NCBI GenBank assembly: GCA_041686855.1
Contig: JAWLDA010000011.1
Span: 62,001 to 126,000 of the forward strand
Length of the DNA stretch: 64,000 nt
Direction: 5' to 3'
Origin: JAWLDA01 sp041686855
GTDB taxonomy: Bacteria > Bacillota > Limnochordia > DTU080 > RSA5
Below, piece after piece: positions 26,101 through 34,205 of this stretch. The translations under genes were made by a program, and so were the position numbers. Every line of letters begins with the position of its first letter. Within the stretch, counting starts at the first letter, position 1. Below the pieces are notes generated by a model, which was not told the origin of the DNA, searched no databases, and saw only the letters and a list, made by a program, of their open reading frames with translations.

Positions 26101-26629
26101 CTTCGGAAAGGAACGGAACCAACTGCCGCCCCGCGTCGCCAAGAAGGTTCATGGCCGCCGCGGATCGCTCGGCCTCGGTGGTCAGACCCGAAATGCGGTC
26201 AGCAACCAGAAGCAGAAGCCCCTCAATGTCAACGAGCCCTTCCTGCACCTCGGCGCGTGAAATTCCAAGCTGGGTGAACGTCTTGAGGAATGACTCGTTA
26301 CCTTGGGCGGCCTCGGCAGAACGACGAACGAAGGCGCGCATACTGGTGCCAAGTGTCGCCAGGTCGGAGTCGAACTTCATGGCGGCGAATCCAAGGGCCT
26401 GAACGCTCTCCACCGCCAAGCCGGTTTGGCCCGAAAGGGCGTTCATTTCGTCAGCGTAGCGTCCAGCCGCCACCGTAGCCGCAGTCATGCCTCCCACTAC
26501 GGCAGCGAATGCAGCACCCGACTTCTTGGCGAGGTCCTCCATGGACGTTTCGGCGTCTTTTAACGCCCTTTTGAATTGGGCATCGTCCACCTTTAGGAGC
26601 GCGAACAACTCCCCAACCTTGACAGCCAT
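23117..26629 (-). CDS. Tail tape measure protein
   Basis: About 1,170 residues. The N-terminus has the typical tape-measure start (KVGELFALLKVDDAQFKRAL), then a hydrophobic stretch (FAAVVGGMTAATVAAG) and long amphipathic helices. A central hydrophobic region (WIALAASAAVSLAAGFGLA) is followed by coiled coils. It sets tail length by templating tube assembly; a rule-of-thumb 1.5 A per residue would predict a tail near 170 nm. ATG 26629 is preferred; a GTG lies at 26638. It overlaps no chaperone codon beyond the GT stop at 26635. Confidence 0.9.
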   Translation of the reverse strand: MAVKVGELFALLKVDDAQFKRALKDAETSMEDLAKKSGAAFAAVVGGMTAATVAAGRYADEMNALSGQTGLAVESVQALGFAAMKFDSDLATLGTSMRAFVRRSAEAAQGNESFLKTFTQLGISRAEVQEGLVDIEGLLLLVADRISGLTTEAERSAAAMNLLGDAGRQLVPFLSEGAQGIRAAMKEARQLGIVTGRDSIQALSQFTEEWDVLRTQLAATGRTLAVEFTPTLRAGLQLISQGAEMIANLSEETRALVGVIGSGTIGAVGSFAALTTTIWATTRAVQTLGTTLKLASGPAGWIALAASAAVSLAAGFGLASAHAKSARQAIIDLGDTETVTKELEKVREEIKELQEAASPDFTTPVEGGPQMRFFAEGQYEKELAELREQERALVARLEEIAEQERQREKLLDSLQRGSDVGATTESESFRRWQYEIANINRELDLYATKLIEIQPITDANTDQAQYRRAIEQEAVQLLEAELRTQEAIAKATREALADSSLLPQEASELNSALEMAEATSKRLRHELTLALDALALTDYATPFERLNAELVTLRLRFLTGVAPVENLNDMAQELLARVEGLNDGTDTWLQLLQTAQAVAEQISDALPSMEAVTPGRPSPPSPMMTRDEARLQALLDQFGLLELRVDASLVPMQDAIGNLHELRAALIALVTEGGGSLAEANEEQLQLYIRLTSALDRWMDSLQALPTRLEEIRAEMQRSLGVGMAVEREITLATGGTFDPIAFEMGVLQSTLREMGSEVGTVTPEMEELARRLRELADEQENLATTGAMVRAALDGVGRNLGPIGRALSGAVTFDPSRGLGSFGFDAASFMTSAIGLAADLLFNASSGLGYSAEVLERAAQTLEQASRSWDQTLSEGQFHELAEASPDDIIADLKRQRAEAQNQIAALEKRWMQFWNAASRGERIRELEDTVREINTLINDLRSNAGLEVERRLEELIGVTMRNLQGAVAGAFSASTAEDFAADIENSLEARVRSAFVTAFLESAAMAPLFDALGDSIREAVMDSDISPGEMSGIRSIMEQIEAESQPLYDLLDEFDLLADTTERVNSQLRNVPAGFKAALSRFQVAEPVPLATGGIVTRPTLAVVGEAGPEAVIPLSDGQFASGAPNVVVDFRGSTIYGMDDFERRVEQAVSRVERRNGMAAHGVVVRR

Positions 26630-26634
26630 TGTCC

Positions 26635-26931
26635 TCACCCCGCACTCGGTGTGACTAGACCCAACAGGTAGTGTGTGGCCTGTTGGGGGTCTTTGATTGT
26701 TTGCGCGACCTGTTTCTGGCCGCCTTTGCCCCGGCGCTCACAGGCCAAGGCGTTGACGTAGGAACTTTGCGGCGATAATCCGCCCACAAGCGCGACAAAG
26801 CGCCGCCAGGTGAATGTGTCGTCCGGTAGCGCTTTGACTAAGTCGATGCGGTATTCACGTTGGAAGTCGGCTTCGATCAGGTTCCATCTTTCAAGAATGC
26901 CGACTCGGCGATCTAGTCCTTGGCCCCCCGG
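26635..26931 (-). CDS. T extension of the tail assembly chaperone, reached by -1 frameshift
   Basis: After the G protein stop (26913-26915), the -1 frame stays open to TGA 26635-26637. It encodes about 97 residues (ERWNLIEADFQREYRIDLVK...FVALVGGLSPQSSYV...KKQVAQTIKDPQQ region) with no start codon or ribosome binding site of its own. A run of six G (minus strand, 26924-26929) at the overlap, CGG GGG GCC, is a good slip site. This is the classic gpG/gpGT arrangement found upstream of the tape measure in long-tailed phages. Confidence 0.82.
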   Translation of the reverse strand, partial: PGGQGLDRRVGILERWNLIEADFQREYRIDLVKALPDDTFTWRRFVALVGGLSPQSSYVNALACERRGKGGQKQVAQTIKDPQQATHYLLGLVTPSAG

Positions 26932-27284
26932 TTGGGGGCTGTCTGGTTTCCCGAGTCGTCGATCTGTCCCGATGCGTATAAGCGAATGCCTTGGTTTACC
27001 AGGTCCGCCAGTTGCGACAGGCTCAAGCCCTTGTCAAGCCAGGCGTCAATGCGCTCGGCTCCGTACAACGCACAAGCCGATTTGTAAACTTCCTCGCCCG
27101 AAAGGGGCGTTTCGGCATCCTCGCCCTCCTGCGCGGCGCGCATGGCCCGTAGGATGATGCGTGCAGGAATGGAAGCGGGGAGGTAAACGTCCTCCCCGAA
27201 CACTCGCACTTTCGGCCTGTCGGCTTCTTGGGGCTCGGCCTCTTGCCAAAAGGCGTCGAAATCAAACATGCGTTCTTTGGCCAT
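26913..27284 (-). CDS. Tail assembly chaperone (gpG-like)
   Basis: 123 residues, acidic and helical (FDFDAFWQEAEPQEADRPKV...DLVNQGIRLYASGQ). Its position between the tail tube and tape measure and its -1 frameshift extension identify it as the G-type chaperone that coats the tape measure. Most translation ends at TAG 26913; a minority shifts to make GT. Confidence 0.82.
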   Translation of the reverse strand: MAKERMFDFDAFWQEAEPQEADRPKVRVFGEDVYLPASIPARIILRAMRAAQEGEDAETPLSGEEVYKSACALYGAERIDAWLDKGLSLSQLADLVNQGIRLYASGQIDDSGNQTAPNRGAKD

Positions 27285-27307
27285 GGTCTACCTCCCCGAG
27301 TTTGTCT

Positions 27308-27751
27308 TTACGGTGTGGCCGGGACCTGGGTAATTGCGTCCGTAACCGTCAACGTCACCGAGAACGATGCCGCATCGTTACGTCCGCCTGCCGGTTGTCC
27401 CACGTTGGCAGAGGCGTCAAACTGGATTCCTGTTCCACCTGGCCCCGTAATCCGAAACGTACCGATCGACTCATAGCCGATCTTCGCGCCAAGGTCACGC
27501 AAGGCTTGGTGACCAGCAGGAATAGCCCCAGTGTCAGGGTCTACAAGGTACGTGCATTCCAGCGAGAATTCGTCGCCACGCTCGGCCACAATGTGACGAG
27601 CTCTGCCGGCTGCCTGGAAATGCCCTGTGTCGGCGTCCGTTTTACTGGGTGTGTGCCCGATGGTCTGAACGCCCTCGATCTCCTGCCAGGTCTCCTCTCC
27701 CGTTTCAATCTCCACCTTGAGTTCCCGGGCCAGAATTTCAACTTCTGCCAC
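27308..27751 (-). CDS. Major tail (tube) protein
   Basis: 147 residues, beta-rich: an N-terminal EILARELKVEIETGEETWQE, then CTYLVDPDTGAIPAGHQAL, and a C-terminal SVTLTVTDAITQVPATP. Length, composition and location directly before the tail chaperone fit the siphophage tail-tube family. Confidence 0.75.
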   Translation of the reverse strand: MAEVEILARELKVEIETGEETWQEIEGVQTIGHTPSKTDADTGHFQAAGRARHIVAERGDEFSLECTYLVDPDTGAIPAGHQALRDLGAKIGYESIGTFRITGPGGTGIQFDASANVGQPAGGRNDAASFSVTLTVTDAITQVPATP

Positions 27752-27764
27752 TTTGGATCACTCC

Positions 27765-28181
27765 TTATACTCTGTTCGCCGTGGGTACGCGCAAGCGCAC
27801 CCAGAAATTCAAGCTGAATCGGTGGCGGTCTTTGACGTCCGGTTGCATCCGGATCGGACCGGATTGGATACCGCCAATGGCCACCACGTAGGTTCCATCG
27901 TCCAGCGTTACACCCGTCAGCCCTTGCAACGCGCTATATATCTGTTCAGCCCTGGATCTTGGGGGACGCGGATCCACACCGCCGCGCACAAGAACTTGGA
28001 ACGTGCGGGTGTCAAAGGAATGCCGCACTCCCGGTTCCTCGGGGCCACCCGATGACATAAAGGCCACGGCGTTGGACGGCGAGTCCGGCATCACCTCAAT
28101 GAACGCGTCGCCATTGGCTCCGGTCGAATCGAACGTTACGATACCCTGGCTTTGCAGGTACTTGGCGATTCCCTCAAGCAT
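27765..28181 (-). CDS. Tail terminator/minor capsid protein
   Basis: 138 residues (MLEGIAKYLQSQGIVTFDST...FQVLVRGGVDPRPPRSRAEQ...NFWVRLRVPT). The pattern resembles phage tail-completion proteins of about 130-140 residues lying between the gp10-like connector and tail tube. It caps the tube to allow joining to the head. Confidence 0.7.
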   Translation of the reverse strand: MLEGIAKYLQSQGIVTFDSTGANGDAFIEVMPDSPSNAVAFMSSGGPEEPGVRHSFDTRTFQVLVRGGVDPRPPRSRAEQIYSALQGLTGVTLDDGTYVVAIGGIQSGPIRMQPDVKDRHRFSLNFWVRLRVPTANRV

Positions 28182-28185
28182 GGCG

Positions 28186-28545
28186 TCACCTCATGGCCGT
28201 GCGCAGTTGGTCCTCAATGTACTGTTGGATGCGCGTCCTTTGTTCGTTCAGAGTTTTCTCCAGCCACTTAGCCCGCCGCCCCTCGTCGTGTCGAAGCGTG
28301 GTATCTTCGTGTTGGGTAACCGCATAGGGCGCAGATTCGTTGTTGCCGTAGCTTACAGACGCCTCAAGGGCGGTCTCGTCAACGTCGGTCATCCCTCCGC
28401 GCATCAGCGCGCCCTCTTGAATGGGTACCGTCTTGTTCGATTCGGTCAGTAGGTGCTCGGACCCATCACCAAGGCCGCGCACCGCTGCCTGCTCGACGTC
28501 GGCGGTTACCTTTTGGCCGTTCCACGTTAAACGAACGTCTCTCAT
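28186..28545 (-). CDS. HK97 gp10-like connector/minor tail protein
   Basis: 119 residues with the hallmark layout of HK97-gp10 proteins: an early helix with VEQAAVRGLGDGSEHLLTES and a later PVRT-like segment 'VPIQEGALMRGG' followed by a beta pattern 'AYAVTQHEDTTLRHDEGRRAKW'. Role in head-tail joining. Overlaps the upstream gene by 4 bp. Confidence 0.75.
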   Translation of the reverse strand: MRDVRLTWNGQKVTADVEQAAVRGLGDGSEHLLTESNKTVPIQEGALMRGGMTDVDETALEASVSYGNNESAPYAVTQHEDTTLRHDEGRRAKWLEKTLNEQRTRIQQYIEDQLRTAMR

Positions 28546-28886
28546 TCGGGCACCGCCTCCTCGGTACTTTGCAGCAATACCTCGACGTGCATAGTGCGCC
28601 CGTGGGGGCGTTTAGGCTGTGCGTCGATCACCTTGTACCGTCCGTCGTTCCACTCGCATAGGTCCCCGGTGTTAATAGGGACTGGTCCGTCAAAAAAGGC
28701 CGTCGCATTGGCGACGGCCACTTTTCCGGAGCTGTCCACGGCCTCCCGATTGCCCGGTTGGACGTACACGCCTTTGTATGGTGGGGCGTAGGTCACAGGA
28801 TCGCCCCATATGGGACCGTAGGCTCCCGATCCCTTCCTGGGGGTCACCACCACCGTTTCACGCCTTAGCGAAGGAGGAATCCTCAC
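28542..28886 (-). CDS. Head-closure (minor head) protein
   Basis: 114 residues from GTG 28886, which overlaps the previous stop as GTGA. The beta-rich sequence (RETVVVTPRKGSGAYGPIWG...TGDLCEWNDGRYKVIDAQPK) fits the small SPP1 gp16/head-closure family. Position 3 in the connector block after the adaptor. Confidence 0.65.
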   Translation of the reverse strand: MRIPPSLRRETVVVTPRKGSGAYGPIWGDPVTYAPPYKGVYVQPGNREAVDSSGKVAVANATAFFDGPVPINTGDLCEWNDGRYKVIDAQPKRPHGRTMHVEVLLQSTEEAVPE

Positions 28887-29254
28887 CGCATCCCCACCCC
28901 TCGGTAAAGCAGCCCTGTGCGAAGCAGGTAGCGCCAGGAACGATTGGCTAGTTTTGGGGGTCCGTCTGCGTTGGCAAACGTCGCCGACCACTGGCCCAGG
29001 CTAAACGATTGTAGCGCTCCGCGAATGTCGCCTTCTTCCCCGGCCTCCAGCCACATTTCCACCTGTGCGCATGTGGCGTTCATGGCTGCTTCGGCCTGTT
29101 CCGTATGGCCGGTATCAATACGGTCTAAGGTCCAGTAGTCAACGTCTTCGGATGCGCGCTCAAGCATTCGCTCCACGTCTTGTGGCAGATCGCTTACGTT
29201 GACGTGCAGGTAATCCGCTAGGTCGTCGGTCGTCGCGTAAACCACGGGAATCAC
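28883..29254 (-). CDS. Head-tail adaptor (gp6/gp15-like) protein
   Basis: 123 residues, mostly helical: VYATTDDLADYLHVNVSDLP, then RASEDVDYWTLDRID and MNATCAQVEMWLEAGEEGDI. The 'T-x-x-D-L...' start and helical bundle are typical of HK97 gp6-like connector proteins that sit beneath the portal. Confidence 0.72.
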   Translation of the reverse strand: MIPVVYATTDDLADYLHVNVSDLPQDVERMLERASEDVDYWTLDRIDTGHTEQAEAAMNATCAQVEMWLEAGEEGDIRGALQSFSLGQWSATFANADGPPKLANRSWRYLLRTGLLYRGVGMR

Positions 29255-29264
29255 CCCCGGAACA

Positions 29265-29399
29265 TCACGTGTCGTTGGTTTTGGTCCTCGGCTTCCTGGG
29301 CTTTTTCTCAGGCGTAGGAGGCGACTCGTTGGCCGCCTCCTGCTTCGCCTTCTGCGCCGCAGCCTCGCGCCTGCGACGGTTGAATCCGGTCAGACTCAC
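29265..29399 (-). CDS. Small basic protein between capsid and connector genes
   Basis: 44 residues from GTG 29399 (preceded by AAGGCGGTGA), starting SLTGFNRRRREAAAQKAKQE and ending in a Pro/Lys-rich tail. Small Arg/Lys-rich proteins at this location are common in Firmicute phages; function unknown. Confidence 0.5.
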   Translation of the reverse strand: MSLTGFNRRRREAAAQKAKQEAANESPPTPEKKPRKPRTKTNDT

Positions 29400-29411
29400 G
29401 CGATCACCGCC

Positions 29412-30422
29412 TTACGCGCCGCCGTCGTCGCCGCTCACGGCGTCGCCCGCGCCGATCTTGAACTTGAAAGCCACCACGCGAACCGCCTTGGGCTCGTAAA
29501 CGAGGCTCCAGTTGGTTCCGGTTTCAAGCTCGGCGTTCGTGGGGAAATCCCCGGCAACAGAAACTTCCTGCCACGCAACACCACGGGGATGCAGCAGGAA
29601 GATTCGGCGGGTAATGAGGTAGTCCTCACCACTGGACGCCAGGCTGTCCCGGTCGGTTTCCACGGGCAGGATGCGCGGATGCGTCCCGTTACCCCAGGCG
29701 ATAGCCCCTTGCCCGAAGATATAGGCGGTCGCTACGTCCGTAGCAGAGTCGTAGGGCATACCGTCGTCCACGATCACCCGCTTGTTCATAAACATGGGAA
29801 CGCGATCCGATTCGGCCGACTGCTGGACGTACTCAATGAGATCCTGCTTGGCCAGGTCAGCCTCCACCGCGGAGTGCATCATCACGCCGGTCAACAGGTC
29901 CTTGGCGTCGCCCATCTTCTGCGTTGCATCGATGAACGTGCGTCCGGTGATGAATGCTGCATCCCCGGTCTCGGCGGAAATGTCGTGGATTTTGTCCGCC
30001 ATGCTGGCAGCAGCGAACGCACCTGCAAGCGTAGACAGAAGCGCCGCCTGCATCCGGCGGTTCCAGTAGTCGGCGGCCAGGTTGGTGATGGCCTGCAAGG
30101 GATCGGCTCCCGACAGAAGGGCCGAAAGGCCGTTTGCTCCCCAGGCGCGGCCGCGTACGTGCTTGCGAGCCACGTCCTTGCTGCTTCCGATGTTGCCAGG
30201 AGTAAGGGCTCCATCGTCGGAAACAACCTCGTCATCGCCGGTCAAGTCCTCGAAATACGGCATGTTGACAAGGACGTTAGGTCCGCTTGCCAACGCGTCG
30301 AACTCCGGGCTGTTGACGGCGATTCCCGCCTGGATCAGTGCGGAGCGCTCCATGGTTCGCTGAATGAAGTAATCCTGCCATACGTCCGGCTGGATGATGT
30401 CTGCGATTCGGGTAATTGCCAA
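29412..30422 (-). CDS. Major capsid protein
   Basis: 336 residues. The N-terminus (ITRIADIIQPDVWQDYFIQR...MERSALIQAG) and the later FIDATQKMGDAKDLLTGVMM, with a C-terminal VAFKFKIGAGDAVSG, fit the major coat protein family with an HK97-type fold used by many siphophages. It follows the scaffold gene by 17 bp. Confidence 0.85.
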   Translation of the reverse strand: MAITRIADIIQPDVWQDYFIQRTMERSALIQAGIAVNSPEFDALASGPNVLVNMPYFEDLTGDDEVVSDDGALTPGNIGSSKDVARKHVRGRAWGANGLSALLSGADPLQAITNLAADYWNRRMQAALLSTLAGAFAAASMADKIHDISAETGDAAFITGRTFIDATQKMGDAKDLLTGVMMHSAVEADLAKQDLIEYVQQSAESDRVPMFMNKRVIVDDGMPYDSATDVATAYIFGQGAIAWGNGTHPRILPVETDRDSLASSGEDYLITRRIFLLHPRGVAWQEVSVAGDFPTNAELETGTNWSLVYEPKAVRVVAFKFKIGAGDAVSGDDGGA

Positions 30423-30439
30423 TGATGATCGTCCTTTCG

Positions 30440-31147
30440 CTACTTACCGGCGGCCGCTTTAAGCTGCTTCGCCCGTTCGGGGTCGGCTTTCATAATGCGC
30501 GCCTGCTCGGTCAGGTTGAATTGGTCGTCGGCCCAGGGGTTAACCTCGCCCCCACCGCCGCCGTTGAACTCGCTGCCACTTTTGCTGGGGGTTTGGGCTT
30601 TCTTCAGATACGGCTTGTCCGTCGCAAGCGCCTCAAGCGCCTCTTTGACGCCCTTGACCGTTCCGTCGTCGTCGATCTCCACCTCGGACAAGTCCGCCAG
30701 GGCAAGCGCCGCGTCGGCGTCCACGATGTTAAGGTCTGCGGCCTGCGCTTTGACCTCGGCTTTGAGAAGCAGCTTCTTCGCATTTTCACTGGCCTGCGTC
30801 ACCGCTGCTTCGTTGGTCGTCTTGAGATCCGACAACACCTTTTTCCAATCGGAAACCTCGTCGGTTTCCTTGAATCCGAGCTCCTTTTTGATTGTGGCAA
30901 GCTGTTGCTGTGCCTCGCGAAGTTGCGTCCGGTACCCTGCCGACTCGCTCCTTAACGCTTGCACGTACTCTTGCGAGTAAACCTTAGCGCCTCCAGCGCC
31001 TCCGTCACCCGAACCTGTTCCTGCGCCGGAGCCTTGGCCGCCACCTGTGCCGCCTTCGCCTCCTGCGCCTTCCCCGCCATCGGAATGGCGTTGAAGATTC
31101 ATTTTGATTAAGTCGCTGCGTTCGTTTCGATTGACCACCTGGGTCAC
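30440..31147 (-). CDS. Capsid scaffolding protein
   Basis: Up to 235 residues. A Gly-rich linker (residues 25-55) precedes a coiled coil (SESAGYRTQLREAQQQLATI) and an acidic, helical C-terminus ending ERAKQLKAAAGK, matching the gp20-type scaffold. Two GTG starts (31147, 31138) compete; 31138 has better spacing from AAAGGAG. It lies directly before the capsid gene, the usual position. Confidence 0.78.
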   Translation of the reverse strand: MTQVVNRNERSDLIKMNLQRHSDGGEGAGGEGGTGGGQGSGAGTGSGDGGAGGAKVYSQEYVQALRSESAGYRTQLREAQQQLATIKKELGFKETDEVSDWKKVLSDLKTTNEAAVTQASENAKKLLLKAEVKAQAADLNIVDADAALALADLSEVEIDDDGTVKGVKEALEALATDKPYLKKAQTPSKSGSEFNGGGGGEVNPWADDQFNLTEQARIMKADPERAKQLKAAAGK

Positions 31148-31182
31148 TCTCCTTTGGGCCCCCGGCCCGTGGTTTTTGGATA

Positions 31183-31206
31183 TAAAAAAGACGCCCGAAG
31201 GCGTCT
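31183..31206 (-). terminator. Rho-independent terminator upstream of the scaffold gene
   Basis: Minus-strand stem AGACGCC / GGCGTCT with a TTCG tetraloop followed by six T, an ideal terminator. It separates packaging/portal genes from the scaffold-capsid genes, so the capsid block probably has its own promoter or read-through control. Confidence 0.88.
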
Positions 31207-31236
31207 AAATGCGTAGCAATGTTTGGTGTCACTCAA

Positions 31237-32307
31237 CTAGCGCGCTCGAGTGATCGACTCCCGCCCATAGTCACGCTTAAACTCACGCCCTGCCAGGGCA
31301 AGGTGCTTGCGCTGTTCGGCCTGCCACATGCGAACCTTGCGACCTGCGTACTGGCGAGCCCCGTCGTCCAGGGCCACCGCCCGCCTGCGTTTCCACCGAC
31401 GAATGTGGCGCTCGATCTGCCGTTGACGTTGGCGAATCTCGTACCCTTCCGGGTTAGGTAGTTCGGCCCGTTTCTGCCTCTCGGTTAGCCCTGGAATATA
31501 CGCTGTGGCGGCGTGTGTGCAGTTAGGGTGAAATAGCCCTGCGGCCCTGGCCTCGTCCACGGTAGGATATTCTCCTGCGTGTTCCCCGCCAAGGGACAGG
31601 ATACGCCCTTCCCACGGTCGGCACACAGAGCACTCGTCCGGGGAGTCGCTAACGATTACAAGGTCGTACCCGTTCGCTTGTAGCCGGTCCGAATGCCCTT
31701 CAATCGCCGCCCTGCCCGACGCGCTACGGGTCGCCATTTCAGCGTAGGAGGCGATATCCCAGTTTCGCCCCGAACGGTCACGAAAGCCTGTGATCCCGGC
31801 ATCGGCAAACCGATCAAGGGCCGCCTGCGCCGCTTGCCGGCGCGTCATGGCTCCTGTGACCGCCTGCCCGGACGCTTCTGCAATCACTCGGCGGAAAATG
31901 TCGTCCGTCGTGCGCAAAATGGCCAGGTGTGTCGTTTGCACTCGGGCGATGGTGTGCCTGGCCAAGATCTCCACAGCTTGCCGGTTGATCGTCGATAACG
32001 TTCGTTCAATGGGGCGGTCCAATACCTGGGCCAAGTCATTAGTCGCCTGTTCCGACCCTCCCTCGTACGCTTCAAAGACAGCGCGTTCTATCTCGTTTCC
32101 GCCCTCGCTGGAAACGCGGGCGATTACCCTTTCCACCTCTCGGCGCATCGTTTGCACCTGGGATAGTCGAGCCTCGGCCCAACCTTCACCCTCAATACCG
32201 CGTTCTAAGCGACGCGCCACTCGCTCCAACAGGGTCGTTTCGGCGTCGGCGTAGATGCGGCGAACCTCCAGCGCGACGGCTTCCCATTGTGCGGGTGAGG
32301 TGGGCAC
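31237..32307 (-). CDS. Phage head morphogenesis/minor capsid protein (SPP1 gp7-like)
   Basis: 356 residues. A helical N-terminus (AETTLLERVARRLERG...) is followed by the conserved C-terminal core: WDIASYAEMATRSASGRAAI, then VSDSPDECSVCRPWEGRILS and LFHPNCTHAATAYIPGLT. The Cys/His positions match the minor capsid 2/Mu F-like fold. Lies next to the portal as usual and is likely packaged with DNA. Confidence 0.82.
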   Translation of the reverse strand: MPTSPAQWEAVALEVRRIYADAETTLLERVARRLERGIEGEGWAEARLSQVQTMRREVERVIARVSSEGGNEIERAVFEAYEGGSEQATNDLAQVLDRPIERTLSTINRQAVEILARHTIARVQTTHLAILRTTDDIFRRVIAEASGQAVTGAMTRRQAAQAALDRFADAGITGFRDRSGRNWDIASYAEMATRSASGRAAIEGHSDRLQANGYDLVIVSDSPDECSVCRPWEGRILSLGGEHAGEYPTVDEARAAGLFHPNCTHAATAYIPGLTERQKRAELPNPEGYEIRQRQRQIERHIRRWKRRRAVALDDGARQYAGRKVRMWQAEQRKHLALAGREFKRDYGRESITRAR

Positions 32308-32358
32308 AGGAAATCAGCTCCAATCTCCTAAATTCATAGATCGAAGGAGGTCCAACCG

Positions 32359-32709
32359 ATGACACTAGTTACTCATATTTCACACTCCGCCGACATTGCG
32401 CCTCGTAGTCTTGACGGAGCCAAGCACCGCTTCTTGGTCGACGGCGACGATAATTTTGCAATGCACGTCAATGCTACTTGCTCTGGCACAGTGATCTCGT
32501 CGTTCATTGCGCAGAATCCTGACGATGATTGGAATGAAAGGTTAGCAGGTGTTGCTTTGTGTGCCCAAGCAGTGAAAGATGCGCGATCAATCGATGGAGT
32601 CCCGCACGAGGTGTTCAATTTCAACCCGTTAACAACGTTTTCGGCAATCGAGGCGCACAAGCTTCTAAACGGGGCGCGACTCCCGTTGGACAAGGGCCTA
32701 TTCGGCTAG
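32359..32709 (+). CDS. Plus-strand unknown protein within the late operon
   Basis: 116 residues from ATG 32359 with a perfect AAGGAGG at 32343-32349. No membrane or signal segments. Composition is normal for a soluble protein (HISHSADIAPRSLDGAKHRF...DARSIDGVPHEVFNFNP). It is opposite to the surrounding packaging and head genes, and its end overlaps the portal stop by 4 bp. This moron-like placement suggests expression in the lysogen. Family not recognised. Confidence 0.6.
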   Translation: MTLVTHISHSADIAPRSLDGAKHRFLVDGDDNFAMHVNATCSGTVISSFIAQNPDDDWNERLAGVALCAQAVKDARSIDGVPHEVFNFNPLTTFSAIEAHKLLNGARLPLDKGLFG

Positions 32710-34205
32710 CCCAACCCTATCTGCAATGGATCTTCAACGAATTGACCCTGTTCTTGTCGAATCCGCTCCACCTCGGCTTTGACCTCGTTGTCGTCCCAAT
32801 CCGGGTGAAGCATTGCGACGAGCGTTTGGGTACTGGCTGCCCTCGCTCTGGAAATCAACTCCACCGATTCGGCAAGTTCTCGGGTGCTTTCGGCTACACT
32901 GTCTCCAATGATGGTCGACGGTCGATACACCGTTACGCCGGAGCGAAACACTTCGCGGTCAATGACCAACATCATCCACAGTACATCGTCAATGACCGGC
33001 TTCCAGAACCGTTGCTTGCGTTGACTGGTCACAAGGGATTTTCGCTCGCGGATGCGTAGCGCGGTGCCGCTTTCGGCGCGTCCCTCGATCTCCAGGCCGA
33101 AGCTCTGGGGGCTGTACCCGGCCGCCGAAATAATGCGCTCCAGGTAGTGCATGCACGTTGACGAATGCTCCTGGAATCGAATAGCCGGTTGGAACATTTC
33201 CGGCCTGCTTACTTGCTCCCCTGGCGCACCCGCCATCGCGACGAAGAACTCTCGGTCTTCGTCAAACTTCAACGAGGAGCTACCATCGGGACGCTCCAAC
33301 CATTCCTCGGGAACGACGCCTCGCGCCTTGGCCAGGCGAATGTCACGCTGCCAGGAGCTGTAGGCTTCGTCTAACGCATCCATGAGCGGTTCACTGCCAG
33401 CATAGTCGCTGCGCCCAAGGTAGCCGCCTACCGTATCGCCGCGAAAACGCCGGTTCGGGCGTACGTTGGGCACGTAGCGAATGGCAAGGGTGTGGGACAT
33501 GACATTGGGCAATCTAACGACGTCCTCAAGGTCTTGCGTGTCGCTGTGAGCCGTCAAGGGTACCCTGCGACCCAGACGATCTGCGCCGCCTCGATACAGA
33601 CCGTGAAGAATGACGCCGGGTTCGTGGCGCTCAAGGTGCCGCCATACGACGCCGTTATCGTCCTCCACAACTCGCCAAAGGGTCACCGCCGTCAGGATGC
33701 CCCAACGGAACTCGGGAAGCGCCGCATCCGCCTGTACCACTCGTAATAGGGGCATGTCGGTGACGTCCCGGTCCCACACAGGACCCACAAATACACCCCC
33801 AAGGGCCGATGCACTTTCTGCCGCTTCGAGAAGGCGGTTATGGATGCCCCCGTCGTCGATCAGCGCCCAAAGGCGATCCTGCGCCTTTTTGGCGTCCGCC
33901 GGAGCGTTTTCCACGTGCGCTTCGGGGATACGTACGGCGGGCACCTCGGAAAACAGCATGTCGGCACTGGTTTCAGCAATATCCCCCGCGATTGGAACAT
34001 GCAAGCTGACCCGCTTTTCCTCGTACAGATCACGCGCCCAAAAACGGCCTTGAGGGGTTGGTGTGAACACTATCTGAGCGTAAACTGAGGCAATCTTTTC
34101 TGGATCGCCGGAGTACCACGCCGAGTGCTCGGCGTACTTGTGGTAAACGTCGTCCCACGCCTCGGGAGGCCATTGTAGTAGATCGTCGTCGGGTAAGGGC
34201 ATCAT
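32706..34205 (-). CDS. Portal protein
   Basis: 499 residues between terminase and the minor head protein. Typical portal features: an N-terminal DVYHKYAEHSAWYSGDPEKI, a DDGGIHNRLLEAAESASALG helix, and a long C-terminal helix region with RSGVTVYRPS. It forms the DNA-packaging ring. Overlaps the terminase stop by 4 bp (ATGA). Confidence 0.85.
   Translation of the reverse strand: MMPLPDDDLLQWPPEAWDDVYHKYAEHSAWYSGDPEKIASVYAQIVFTPTPQGRFWARDLYEEKRVSLHVPIAGDIAETSADMLFSEVPAVRIPEAHVENAPADAKKAQDRLWALIDDGGIHNRLLEAAESASALGGVFVGPVWDRDVTDMPLLRVVQADAALPEFRWGILTAVTLWRVVEDDNGVVWRHLERHEPGVILHGLYRGGADRLGRRVPLTAHSDTQDLEDVVRLPNVMSHTLAIRYVPNVRPNRRFRGDTVGGYLGRSDYAGSEPLMDALDEAYSSWQRDIRLAKARGVVPEEWLERPDGSSSLKFDEDREFFVAMAGAPGEQVSRPEMFQPAIRFQEHSSTCMHYLERIISAAGYSPQSFGLEIEGRAESGTALRIRERKSLVTSQRKQRFWKPVIDDVLWMMLVIDREVFRSGVTVYRPSTIIGDSVAESTRELAESVELISRARAASTQTLVAMLHPDWDDNEVKAEVERIRQEQGQFVEDPLQIGLG

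Noticed and set aside
25311..26402. 363-codon plus-strand open frame
   Set aside because: Ser/Arg/Ala-rich antisense of the tape measure gene, no start signal.
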